Assembly (NCBI GenBank): GCA_902559985.1
Contig: CACEJY010000008.1
Location: 1-57,752 of the forward strand
Direction: 5' to 3'
DNA: 57,752 bases
Source of the DNA: an uncultured SAR116 cluster alpha proteobacterium
GTDB lineage: Bacteria; Pseudomonadota; Alphaproteobacteria; Puniceispirillales; Puniceispirillaceae
Made by a program: the position numbers and the translations under genes. The notes under the pieces were generated by a model, which worked only from the letters and a program-made list of their open reading frames with translations, made no database searches and was not told where the DNA came from. Below, piece after piece: positions 33,557 through 41,502 of the stretch; position 1 is the first letter of the stretch; the number at the start of each line of letters is the position of its first letter.

Positions 33557-34069
33557 ATGTTTTTCATGCGAATGTCACTGTTTGCATTTTTTGCGGCGCT
33601 TGTGGGGATGGCGCAACCGGTGGTGGCCAGTGAAATTATGTTTGGCCCACTACAATTTCGTGCAACGGTTGGATCAATGTCCAGCAGTGCCGCTTATGTA
33701 TCGATCATGAACCATGGGAAAATGGCAGATCGTCTTCTAGATGCAACCAGCAATCTGGCGCGCAAAACTGAATTACACCAAATGGAAATGGATAATGGCG
33801 TGATGAAAATGCGACCAGTTGAGGGTGGCATTGATCTTCCGGCAGGCAAAACAATTCATTTGGCACCGGGCGGCTATCATGTGATGCTGATTGGCCTAAA
33901 TGCGCCCCTTACCGCCGATAGCATATTCGAAATCACGCTGGTCTTTCAGAATGCTGGCGAGAAAACTATCAAGGGTATGGCAATGCTGCCATCCGATTTG
34001 AAAGTGGGCGATCACTTAAAATCGCATGAGCATAAGCATAAGCATAAGCATAAGCATAAAACAAATTAG
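33557..34069 (+). CDS. PCu(A)C-family periplasmic copper chaperone with His-Lys repeat tail
   Basis: A 170-residue secreted protein. The signal peptide ends near V-V-A-S at residues 22-25, followed by the PCu(A)C cupredoxin-like domain. Its copper ligands H-Q-M, M-K-M and H-L-A-P-G-G-Y-H-V-M fit the H-M-x10-M-x21-H-x-M pattern. PCu(A)C passes Cu(I) to the CuA site of cytochrome oxidase, often with Sco. A strong GGGGGGA ribosome site precedes the ATG. The tail is unusual: after residue 155 comes one H-E and five H-K pairs, an extra metal-binding or buffering segment encoded by a hexanucleotide repeat. The gene follows the cytochrome c and hydroxy-acid dehydrogenase genes. Confidence 0.92.
   Translation: MFFMRMSLFAFFAALVGMAQPVVASEIMFGPLQFRATVGSMSSSAAYVSIMNHGKMADRLLDATSNLARKTELHQMEMDNGVMKMRPVEGGIDLPAGKTIHLAPGGYHVMLIGLNAPLTADSIFEITLVFQNAGEKTIKGMAMLPSDLKVGDHLKSHEHKHKHKHKHKTN
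34025..34060 (+). repeat. In-frame hexanucleotide tandem repeat encoding the His-Lys tail
   Basis: CATGAG, four CATAAG units and one CATAAA run without interruption at the 3' end of the PCu(A)C gene. Because the unit is six bases, slippage would add or remove His-Lys pairs without a frameshift. Confidence 0.9.
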
Positions 34070-34083
34070 CCTTGTGGAACGTT

Positions 34084-34548
34084 TTAGAAAATTCCTATGT
34101 CGAGTCCAGCTGCCATGCCCAGAGATAGTTCGGCGACCTCGTTGATGAACCGGTCGTCCCAATCACCCTTCAGGATCAATGGTTCGGCCACCAATCGCCA
34201 TTTCAGCCCGGAGCATATACTGGTCAGGGCGCGCTTGGTAGCAGTGCCGTCCAGGCCTGCACGAATATAGATAGCAACGGGTTTTGCCTCGGTTCGGTCC
34301 ATCCAGTCATTATAACAACGATCAAACATGTCCTTGGTAGCTCCCGCCATATAACCAATATTCTCGGTGGTGCCGATCACTACCGCGTCGGCCTTAAAAA
34401 GGTTTGGCGCTGTTACCTCAAACGGGGTAAGGCACCTTGTTTCAATATCACCACCATCATAATTCTGGCACGCGGCAAGGGCGGCATCAGCAAGTGCCGC
34501 GGTGTTTGGTGAAGGGCGATTAGCGACGATTAATAGCGTTCTGGGCAT
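34084..34548 (-). CDS. Flavodoxin-like / NADPH-dependent FMN reductase-family protein
   Basis: A 154-residue soluble protein with a flavodoxin-type start, L-L-I-V-A-N-R-P-S-P-N-T (a phosphate-binding loop after the first strand). I-G-T-T-E-N-I-G-Y-M-A-G near residue 58 contacts the flavin. There is no signal peptide. It probably binds FMN and transfers electrons, but the partner is unknown. It is convergent with the copper chaperone gene (14-base gap) and divergent from the pterin dehydratase. Confidence 0.75.
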   Translation of the reverse strand: MPRTLLIVANRPSPNTAALADAALAACQNYDGGDIETRCLTPFEVTAPNLFKADAVVIGTTENIGYMAGATKDMFDRCYNDWMDRTEAKPVAIYIRAGLDGTATKRALTSICSGLKWRLVAEPLILKGDWDDRFINEVAELSLGMAAGLDIGIF

Positions 34549-34676
34549 GAATAAGACTTTAGGCTGTTTTTATGATATTGCAAAGCTGGCATGAAAGTGC
34601 TTTTTTCGATACTTCAGTGTCACCCTTGGCTGGACCACCAGTGGCAGCTTATTTTTTGAACCTGAGAGTAAATCAG

Positions 34677-35009
34677 ATGTCTAGTCGGCTTGATGAAACA
34701 GCGGTTATCGCTGGCTTGAAAACCCTGCAAGGATGGCAATTGGCCAGCGATGATGAACAGCGCACAGCAATTGAAAAGGATTATTCTTTTACTAGTTTTA
34801 ATGCGGCCTTTGCTTTTATGGGGCGGGTTGCTCTTACCGCAGAACGGGCCAATCATCACCCCGAATTATTAAATCGCTATCGACGTGTTTTGGTGCGCTG
34901 GACTAGCCATTCTGAGGGTGGGGTTACCGCGCTTGACCTGAAGATGGCCGCGACCTGTGATAAATTGGCGATTGATAGTGGTTTGAAAGCTCAGGATTCA
35001 TTAAAGTAA
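34677..35009 (+). CDS. Pterin-4a-carbinolamine dehydratase
   Basis: A 110-residue protein at the ATG at 34677; a longer frame adds 35 unlike residues that the family lacks. The active-site motif A-N-H-H-P-E followed by R-Y and W-T-S-H-S-E-G-G-V-T-A-L-D matches the PCD/PhhB pattern. It dehydrates 4a-hydroxytetrahydropterin, recycling the cofactor of aromatic amino acid hydroxylases; some bacterial forms act elsewhere. No hydroxylase is nearby. It is convergent with azlD (11-base gap). Confidence 0.9.
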   Translation: MSSRLDETAVIAGLKTLQGWQLASDDEQRTAIEKDYSFTSFNAAFAFMGRVALTAERANHHPELLNRYRRVLVRWTSHSEGGVTALDLKMAATCDKLAIDSGLKAQDSLK

Positions 35010-35020
35010 GGATGCCGTTT

Positions 35021-35335
35021 CTAGACCAACCATTCCAGGATCCATAGAGTAGTTAGGCCAGCTCCAATAGTCGTAATCACCTGGCGGGTAATGAGTGCCA
35101 CAGTGACAGCAATTAGGGCCGCAAACAGTCTTTGATTATCTAAGATTGAAAAGCTTTGGCTTACTGGATCAATTAGAACAGCCGGAACAATAATCGCTGT
35201 TAAAACCGCAATCGGTACGAAGTTGAGTGCCTCGACGAGCCATGGCGGAAGCTCTCTTTCAGCAACCCTGTTAAGCATGATAAATCGTGTACCAAAGGTA
35301 AATATGCCGGTCGCAACCATAATAAGCCAGATCAT
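35021..35335 (-). CDS. azlD: Branched-chain amino acid export subunit AzlD
   Basis: A 104-residue membrane protein with four hydrophobic segments, including G-T-R-F-I-M-L near residue 16 and L-N-F-V-P-I-A-V-L-T-A near 39, both typical of AzlD. It forms the small subunit of AzlCD exporters for branched-chain or other amino acids. The start overlaps the azlC stop by four bases (ATGA), consistent with coupled translation. Confidence 0.9.
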   Translation of the reverse strand: MIWLIMVATGIFTFGTRFIMLNRVAERELPPWLVEALNFVPIAVLTAIIVPAVLIDPVSQSFSILDNQRLFAALIAVTVALITRQVITTIGAGLTTLWILEWLV

Positions 35336-36075
35336 TGGTTACGCCTTTTTGCATTGTCGTGACGATGTACCAGCCAGCCCGTCGCAATTCCCCCAAGAGC
35401 GGCGATAATAAGCCATGAATTCCATGGTAATGGCTGTCCAATAATGGCAAGACTTCCAGCGCTGACCGCGGCGGCAAGTTCAGCGCGGGTTCGCATGATA
35501 GGAGCGATGATGGCAATAAATGTAAGCGGAATGGCGAACGTCAATGACCAAGACTCGGGAATTGTCTCGCCAACAACAACACCTGCGATCGTCGATGCCT
35601 GCCAGCTTGCCCACAATAATGAACCACTGCCAAGAAGATGAAAATGTTGAAATTTTCCAGGGTATCCATTGGTGAAGCGTCGTATCGAAACGGCATATGC
35701 TTCATCGGTAAGCAAGTAGCCAAGCAGAAATCGCCAACCAAGCGATAAATGTTTTAGATAGGAAGCAATTGACGCGCTGTATAAAACATGGCGGATATTA
35801 ATCACACAAACTGAGCTGCCTACAATGGGTGCCGGAACACCAGCAGCCCATAACTGAGCAAAGACGACTTGGCTAGCACCGCCGAATAGGATTGATGACA
35901 TTAGAATGGTTTGAACAATGGTTAGGCCGCTCTCAATACCGATGACGCCGAACACAAGCCCAAAAGGAATGACGCCAAACATAAGTGGTAGTTCATCGCG
36001 TACACCTTGCCAAAATTCATCTACTGCAGACGGTGCTTTGGCAGGTACATCAGCGGTATCTCTTGCCCCCGACAT
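35332..36075 (-). CDS. azlC: Branched-chain amino acid exporter large subunit AzlC
   Basis: About 247 residues with the AzlC features G-V-I-P-F-G-L-V-F-G near residue 35, F-G-G-A-S-Q near 63 and N-I-R-H-V-L-Y-S near 90. The ATG at 36075 with GAGG upstream is preferred to the earlier in-frame start at 36186, whose extra 37 residues do not resemble the family. It acts with AzlD in the inner membrane. No regulator is adjacent. The gene is divergent from pgk. Confidence 0.88.
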   Translation of the reverse strand: MSGARDTADVPAKAPSAVDEFWQGVRDELPLMFGVIPFGLVFGVIGIESGLTIVQTILMSSILFGGASQVVFAQLWAAGVPAPIVGSSVCVINIRHVLYSASIASYLKHLSLGWRFLLGYLLTDEAYAVSIRRFTNGYPGKFQHFHLLGSGSLLWASWQASTIAGVVVGETIPESWSLTFAIPLTFIAIIAPIMRTRAELAAAVSAGSLAIIGQPLPWNSWLIIAALGGIATGWLVHRHDNAKRRNQ

Positions 36076-36334
36076 AAGGTGCCTCGTTATAAAATTGCGG
36101 TATCGTAAAAAAGGCAGCATAACGGAGAGCTGAAATTTAGCAACTAGCTGTCGGTGCTCGTTATCTGAATTTGTAGATATTCTCATTGAAAAGATTTTGA
36201 AGAGCTAAATTCTTACTTTTGTTTCGGTTTTGGGTAGTTCCTTTTGCGGATATTTGATAGTTAGAAATCGTGATGGCTTCTTCAATGGTTAGTTTCTTGC
36301 CTGCCTCTCTGGTGGGAATTTTTTATTGCATGTT

Positions 36335-36364
36335 TTGAGCTAGGGGCTATTGCGTGATTATACT
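36335..36364 (+). promoter_or_regulatory. Sigma-70-like promoter of pgk
   Basis: TTGAGC (36335-36340), an 18-base spacer, then TATACT (36359-36364). It lies 27 bases before the pgk start, giving a short leader with an AAGGAT ribosome site. The rest of the 316-base azlC-pgk gap is AT-rich without a gene. Confidence 0.6.
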
Positions 36365-36391
36365 CGCAGGGAACATTCAAGGATCTTGTCC

Positions 36392-37591
36392 ATGAGGAAT
36401 CAATTCCAATTTGCAGACCAGCTTGATGTGGCAGGAAAAACAGTTCTTGTGCGGCTTGATGTGAATGTGCCGCTAGCCGATGGTGTGGTCAGCGATGATA
36501 CTCGCATTCGCCGAGTTATGCCCGGGGTGCGGACACTTCTTGATAATGGCGCAAAAGTGGTGATCTTGACGCACTTTGGCAGGCCAAAGGGAGAATTTAT
36601 GCCAGCGCTGACCGTGCGCCCAGTAGCGCAAGCGATGAGCAAAATTCTTGGCCAACCAGTGCGCGTTGAGAGTGATGTGATTGGCTCTGGCGGTAAGGCC
36701 GCCGTTGCAGCCCTTGGTCCAGGTGAACTCTTGCTGATGGAAAATTTACGCTTTTATCCGGAAGAAGAGGACAATGATCATGGCTTTGCTAAACGCCTTG
36801 CTGATCTTGGTGACCTCTATGTTGGTGATGCGTTTTCTTGTGCCCACCGGGCACATGCCTCAATTGATGCACTACCGCGCATTATGCCGTCAGCGGCTGG
36901 TCGGTCATTTGCCGCTGAATTAGAAGCCTTGCATGCTGCCTTATCACAGCCCGCCCGCCCGCTTGGGGGAGTAATTGGCGGTGCCAAAGTATCGTCAAAA
37001 TTGGCATTATTGGAAAATCTGGTGACCAAGGTTAATGGGCTAGTGCTTGGCGGTGGCATGGCTAATACGTTTTTACTGGCTCAAGGCACACCGATTGGGG
37101 CCTCGATTTCTGAGCCTGACATGGTTGAGACAGCCAAGCGGATTTTGGATGTTGCCGCATCGAATGGCTGTAAGCTTTTGCTTCCGAGAGATGTTGTTGT
37201 GGCGTCTGAGTTTAAGCTGGGCGCCACCCATAGGATCGCTAACATTGATGACGTTGCTCAAGGAGAGATGATCCTCGATCATGGGCCAGAAACGGTTGCG
37301 GCGGCAGGCGTTTTTTTACAAGATTGTGCCACCATTGTTTGGAATGGGCCAGTGGGAGCATTCGAAATTCCACCCTTTGATGCGGCAACAAATGCACTAG
37401 CCAAAATCGTGGCAGCAAAAACTCAAAACAATGGTGTGATGAGTATCGCAGGCGGAGGTGATACGATTGCGGCTCTTGCGAATGCTGGGGTTAGTCACCA
37501 ATTCTCCTATGTATCCACCGCTGGTGGGGCCTTTCTGGAATGGCTTGAGGGTAAACGTTTGCCCGGTGTTGAGGCGCTCAGGAAAGGCTAA
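36392..37591 (+). CDS. pgk: Phosphoglycerate kinase
   Basis: A 399-residue two-domain kinase. Substrate-binding R-L-D-V-N-V-P-L lies near residue 21, H-F-G-R-P-K-G near 62, L-L-M-E-N-L-R-F-Y-P near 118, G-G-A-K-V-S-S-K near 198, and the nucleotide loop S-I-A-G-G-G-D-T near 357. It catalyses the reversible ATP-forming step between 1,3-bisphosphoglycerate and 3-phosphoglycerate in glycolysis and gluconeogenesis. The ATG at 36392 gives the normal N-terminus. It stands apart from gap and fba genes, with msrA 45 bases downstream. Confidence 0.97.
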   Translation: MRNQFQFADQLDVAGKTVLVRLDVNVPLADGVVSDDTRIRRVMPGVRTLLDNGAKVVILTHFGRPKGEFMPALTVRPVAQAMSKILGQPVRVESDVIGSGGKAAVAALGPGELLLMENLRFYPEEEDNDHGFAKRLADLGDLYVGDAFSCAHRAHASIDALPRIMPSAAGRSFAAELEALHAALSQPARPLGGVIGGAKVSSKLALLENLVTKVNGLVLGGGMANTFLLAQGTPIGASISEPDMVETAKRILDVAASNGCKLLLPRDVVVASEFKLGATHRIANIDDVAQGEMILDHGPETVAAAGVFLQDCATIVWNGPVGAFEIPPFDAATNALAKIVAAKTQNNGVMSIAGGGDTIAALANAGVSHQFSYVSTAGGAFLEWLEGKRLPGVEALRKG

Positions 37592-37636
37592 TTATTTTGA
37601 ACGGCCGCAATAGCGAAGCTAAGAGAGACAGTTTAG

Positions 37637-38272
37637 ATGTTGTTTGACAATCCTTTTAAGACACGCCTTCCAACGGTTGATGAGGCATTAGTGGGGCGTG
37701 ACTGGCCAATTTTTTCAGGTGGGGTTCATGCGGTGCTTGGCAACCCCATGACAAATCCTATATCCACTGACCTGAAACAGATTGTTTTGGGGCTTGGCTG
37801 CTTTTGGGGTGCGGAGCGACTGTTCTGGAATCTTCCTGGGGTTTATTCAACGGCGGTTGGCTATGCTGGCGGGTTTACGCAAAACCCTAGCTATGAGGAG
37901 GTATGTAGCGGACAAACCGGCCATACTGAAGCCGTTCTCGTAGTTTACAATCCTGCGAAAATGGCGTTGGCTAAAATCTTATCAACCTTCTGGCAAGCTC
38001 ATGATCCAACCCAGGGATTCCGACAGGGCAACGACCGTGGTACTCAATACCGATCCGCGATTTATGTTATGCATGATGCGGATCTTGACATTGCTCAGCA
38101 AAGCGCGGCGCATTATCAAAAAGCTTTGGCGCAGGCTGGTTTTGGTCAGATCACGACCGAGATTGCAAAAAATCAGTCCTTTTATTTTGCTGAGGATTAT
38201 CATCAGCAATATCTACATAAAGTGCCAAATGGCTATTGTGGCCTTCGCGGAACAGGAGTGAGTGCAAATTGA
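37637..38272 (+). CDS. msrA: Peptide methionine sulfoxide reductase MsrA
   Basis: A 211-residue long-form MsrA. The catalytic Cys is in [10 protein letters not shown] near residue 55. [16 protein letters not shown] and H-D-P-T-Q follow, and a resolving Cys is in [10 protein letters not shown] at the C-terminus. It reduces methionine-S-sulfoxide in proteins using thioredoxin. It follows pgk in the same direction and may be cotranscribed. Confidence 0.96.
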   Translation: MLFDNPFKTRLPTVDEALVGRDWPIFSGGVHAVLGNPMTNPISTDLKQIVLGLGCFWGAERLFWNLPGVYSTAVGYAGGFTQNPSYEEVCSGQTGHTEAVLVVYNPAKMALAKILSTFWQAHDPTQGFRQGNDRGTQYRSAIYVMHDADLDIAQQSAAHYQKALAQAGFGQITTEIAKNQSFYFAEDYHQQYLHKVPNGYCGLRGTGVSAN

Positions 38273-38398
38273 TGCGCCCGATGCGATATAATATAAGTTG
38301 GAAAATCAAGCATAAAAGCGTTGGGTATGCTTGACCTGAGGTCACGCTGATGCTAGCTTCCGCGCTCATTACACATTATTTCGGTCTTTGGCCGCTGA

Positions 38399-38413
38399 TT
38401 TGGGAGTCCCAAA
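38399..38413 (+). promoter_or_regulatory. Hairpin that enfolds the rpmJ ribosome-binding site
   Basis: TTTGGGA and TCCCAAA are perfect 7-base arms around a single G, ending two bases before the rpmJ ATG. The only Shine-Dalgarno-like bases, GGGAG, lie inside the left arm and centre. DNA-level palindromic binding is an alternative, since a one-base loop must open in RNA. Confidence 0.5.
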
Positions 38414-38415
38414 TT

Positions 38416-38541
38416 ATGAAAGTTGTTAGTTCGCTAAAAACGCTGAAATCACGTGATCGTCATTGTCAGGTGGTGCGTCGCCGTGGTCGATTATATGTGA
38501 TCAACAAGAAGAACCCTCGCCTGAAGGCACGCCAAGGTTAA
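38416..38541 (+). CDS. rpmJ: 50S ribosomal protein L36, long type lacking the zinc ribbon
   Basis: A 41-residue basic protein with [17 protein letters not shown] and [13 protein letters not shown], the L36 B-type pattern of proteobacteria. Only one Cys is present, so the four-ligand zinc site of the 37-residue type is absent. It binds 23S rRNA in the large subunit. It is a solitary gene preceded by the SD hairpin and followed by a terminator-like structure at 38603. Confidence 0.95.
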   Translation: MKVVSSLKTLKSRDRHCQVVRRRGRLYVINKKNPRLKARQG

Positions 38542-38602
38542 GCGACCACGCGGCACTATGCCGCCGTGCAAGCGGGCAATTTTCACAGCAGTATTGTGGC
38601 GC

Positions 38603-38629
38603 GGTCGGCTTGCCCGGCCGTTTCTTTTG
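38603..38629 (+). terminator. Rho-independent terminator-like hairpin after rpmJ
   Basis: CGGTCGG and CCGGCCG pair over seven bases (one G-U) around loop CTTGC, followed by TTTCTTTT. A smaller stem, GCGGCA-CTA-TGCCGC, lies upstream at about 38550-38564. It separates rpmJ from glcD. Confidence 0.7.
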
Positions 38630-38758
38630 TCCAAAACTTGGCGGTACAGGTGTCTTTTGTAAAACAGGACTAGCATTTAAGGGCAGTAAGCAAGGGTTGC
38701 AGGCGCAATGCGATGAGGTATATCTTAATAACGAAAATTATAGACCGAGGAGCCGACA

Positions 38759-40246
38759 ATGCAGATGCCAGAACCCGACCAGTCTGTTATTGACCGCCGC
38801 GACACGATTTGCCGTGATCTCCGTAATTTAACTGCAAATCATTGTGTGGTTGACTCGGTTGAAGGGCGACGTGCCTATGATGCTGATGGTTTGGCGGCCT
38901 ATCGGCAATTGCCGCTTGCGGTGGTGCTGCCTGAAACGGTTGAAGAAATCGCTGCGGTGATGAAATATTGCCACCGAGAAGGCATCAAAGTGGTGCCGCG
39001 CGGATCTGGTACTTCGCTGTCTGGTGGGGCTTTGCCTTTGGCTGATGCGATTTTGGTAGGTCTTGGAAAGTTCAATCGTATCCTTGATATTGATTATACC
39101 AACCGCTGCGTTGTTTCCCAGCCCGGCGTTACCAACCTTGCTATTACTCACGCGGTACAGGCCGATGGATTTTACTATGCACCGGACCCATCAAGCCAGA
39201 TTGCCTGTTCGGTTGGCGGTAATGTTGCCGAAAATTCCGGTGGTGTTCATTGTTTGAAATACGGCCTGACAACGAATAACTTGCTTGGCATTGAGCTTGT
39301 GACCATTGAAGGCGAAATTCTACGCCTTGGTGGCAAGCATCTTGATGCTGGTGATTATGATCTGATGGGCGTAATGACCGGATCAGAAGGCCTGCTTGGC
39401 GTTGTCAGTGAGGTGACATTACGAATCCTACAAAAGCCTGCCACCCAGCGGGCCCTTCTTGTTGGGTTTGATGACACAGGATCGGCTGCAGAAGCCGTTG
39501 GCGATGTGATTGCGGCGGGAATTATTCCTGCTGGAATGGAAATGATGGATGGGTTGGCGATCAACGCTGCCGAAGACTTTGCCAATGCGGGGTATCCGCG
39601 CGGGGCAGCAGCCCTGCTGATTATCGAACTTGATGGGCCAGAAATCGAGGTAAATACCCTAATTGACCGTGTTACCAGAATCATGGACACTGCTGGTGCA
39701 TCATCGCTTAAGGTCAGCAATTCAGAAGAAGAGCGAAACTTGTTCTGGGCAGGGCGCAAGTCGGCCTTTCCCGCGGTAGGGCGCATTTCGCCTGATTATC
39801 TGTGCATGGATGGCACAATTCCCCGTCGCCGGTTGCCTGATATGATGGTCCGCATGGCATCACTTAGCCAGAAATATGGTTTACGTGTTGCGAATGTGTT
39901 TCATGCTGGTGATGGCAATCTTCATCCCCTGATTTTATTTGATGCGAACGAGGCTGACGAATTACGGCGGGCCGAAGATTTTGGTGCTGATATTTTGCGA
40001 GCTTGTGTTGAAATGGGCGGTGTGTTGACAGGTGAACATGGAGTGGGCGTTGAAAAGCGCGATCTGATGAGCATTCAATTTACCGAGGATGATTTGAAAC
40101 AGCAGCAACGGCTAAAATGCGCCTTTGACGCTGGTCATTTGCTAAATCCTGGCAAAGTATTCCCGCATTTACACCGCTGCGCCGAATTGGGGCGTTTGCA
40201 TGTGCATAAGGGTAAAATGCCATTTCCAGATTTGCCACGTTTCTAG
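38759..40246 (+). CDS. glcD: Glycolate oxidase FAD-linked subunit GlcD
   Basis: A 495-residue VAO-type flavoprotein. FAD-binding P-R-G-S-G-T-S-L-S-G-G-A lies near residue 81 and G-G-N-V-A-E-N-S-G-G near 153; the C-terminal H-A-G-D-G-N-L-H-P and T-G-E-H-G-V-G are classic GlcD motifs. GAGGAG precedes the ATG. GlcD oxidises glycolate to glyoxylate with GlcE and the iron-sulfur subunit GlcF, feeding the quinone pool. The following two genes on the same strand complete the complex. Confidence 0.96.
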   Translation: MQMPEPDQSVIDRRDTICRDLRNLTANHCVVDSVEGRRAYDADGLAAYRQLPLAVVLPETVEEIAAVMKYCHREGIKVVPRGSGTSLSGGALPLADAILVGLGKFNRILDIDYTNRCVVSQPGVTNLAITHAVQADGFYYAPDPSSQIACSVGGNVAENSGGVHCLKYGLTTNNLLGIELVTIEGEILRLGGKHLDAGDYDLMGVMTGSEGLLGVVSEVTLRILQKPATQRALLVGFDDTGSAAEAVGDVIAAGIIPAGMEMMDGLAINAAEDFANAGYPRGAAALLIIELDGPEIEVNTLIDRVTRIMDTAGASSLKVSNSEEERNLFWAGRKSAFPAVGRISPDYLCMDGTIPRRRLPDMMVRMASLSQKYGLRVANVFHAGDGNLHPLILFDANEADELRRAEDFGADILRACVEMGGVLTGEHGVGVEKRDLMSIQFTEDDLKQQQRLKCAFDAGHLLNPGKVFPHLHRCAELGRLHVHKGKMPFPDLPRF

Positions 40247-40298
40247 CCGTTGCTCCATTGACCGATAGCAGAGTGCTGGGTCGAAAGGGTGAGTTCAA

Positions 40299-41489
40299 AT
40301 GATAAAAGTAACAGGGCTTGAGGACGCGGCGGTAGCTATTGCAGATGCTATGGCCAATCAGCAACATCTAAGTGTCCAAAGCATGGCTACAAAGTCGGCG
40401 CTTGGCCGCGATGTCAGCTATGACTCGTACCTAGATGTTTCGGCATTTACGGGTATCAAGGATTACCAGCCGGATGAATTGATTTTGACAGTGCGGGCAG
40501 GCACGCCCATGCATGAAGTTGAAGCCGAATTGGCAAGCGCAAATCAGATGCTTGCCTTTGAGGCTCCCGATCTGCACAAGCTCCTTGGCGCTCAATCTGC
40601 CGGTACGATTGGAGGAGTTCTGGCAACCAATGCCAGTGGGCCGCGCCGTCTTACGGCAGGGGCTGCACGAGATTATCTTCTTGGCTTTGATGCCATATCG
40701 GGACGAGGCGAGCGCTTCAAATCTGGTGGAAAGGTGATGAAAAATGTCACTGGCTATGATCTGTCTAAACTTATTTGCGGTTCATATGGCACGCTTGCAG
40801 TTTTTGACGAGGTAACATTTAAAACCCTACCTCGGCCCGAAACCAATATCAGCCTTCTGTTCGGCTGTGAAGATATGACAGCGGCGGTGGCCAAAATTGC
40901 TAGTGTTTTTGCCAGCCCACACGAACCTAATGCGGCGGCAATTCTACCGGGCTCAATGGCTGCATCTGCTGGTATTGATGTGCCTGAGGCGATGGTAGTC
41001 ATCATACGGCTTGAGGGAATTGATGTTTCGGTTACTGATCGGGCATTGCATTTGCTGGCGGCTGATCCATCTGGTGCTGAGATAGACGAAAATTCAAGTT
41101 CCGCGCTCTGGCAACGGATCCGTGATGTGGAGTTGCTGGTAAACCAGCCTGGCGATGTTTGGAAATTATCATGTGCACCAGCAGCCGCTCCAAATATTAT
41201 TGCTGCCGTTCAGAACCATTTCGACATGACGTTTTTTGCTGATTGGGCTGGAGGTCTTTTGTGGCTTGCTGGTCCATCCGGTGCCTCGTTTGGTACGGCG
41301 TTGCGGACAGCATTGGCCAATAATGGCAGCGGTTACGCTCAGCTAGTGCGCGATCAAGCTGATACTAAAACTGTGATTACACCATTTCAGCCCCTGTCAT
41401 CGGCTCATTACGCCTTGCACAAGCGGATAAAAGCGGCTTTCGACCCGCTTTCGGTTCTCAATCTTGGCCGTATGCACGACGGCATTTAG
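40299..41489 (+). CDS. glcE: Glycolate oxidase subunit GlcE
   Basis: A 396-residue FAD-binding subunit, a shorter relative of GlcD. It has G-T-P-M-H-E-V-E near residue 69, G-G-V-L-A-T-N-A-S-G-P-R near 106 and G-G-K-V-M-K-N-V-T-G-Y-D-L-S-K near 144, the last a GlcE hallmark. It begins 52 bases after glcD and ends 13 bases before glcF, so the three form one operon. It is required for the activity of the glycolate dehydrogenase complex. Confidence 0.95.
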   Translation: MIKVTGLEDAAVAIADAMANQQHLSVQSMATKSALGRDVSYDSYLDVSAFTGIKDYQPDELILTVRAGTPMHEVEAELASANQMLAFEAPDLHKLLGAQSAGTIGGVLATNASGPRRLTAGAARDYLLGFDAISGRGERFKSGGKVMKNVTGYDLSKLICGSYGTLAVFDEVTFKTLPRPETNISLLFGCEDMTAAVAKIASVFASPHEPNAAAILPGSMAASAGIDVPEAMVVIIRLEGIDVSVTDRALHLLAADPSGAEIDENSSSALWQRIRDVELLVNQPGDVWKLSCAPAAAPNIIAAVQNHFDMTFFADWAGGLLWLAGPSGASFGTALRTALANNGSGYAQLVRDQADTKTVITPFQPLSSAHYALHKRIKAAFDPLSVLNLGRMHDGI

Positions 41490-41502
41490 GTAGGAGGGTT
41501 AT

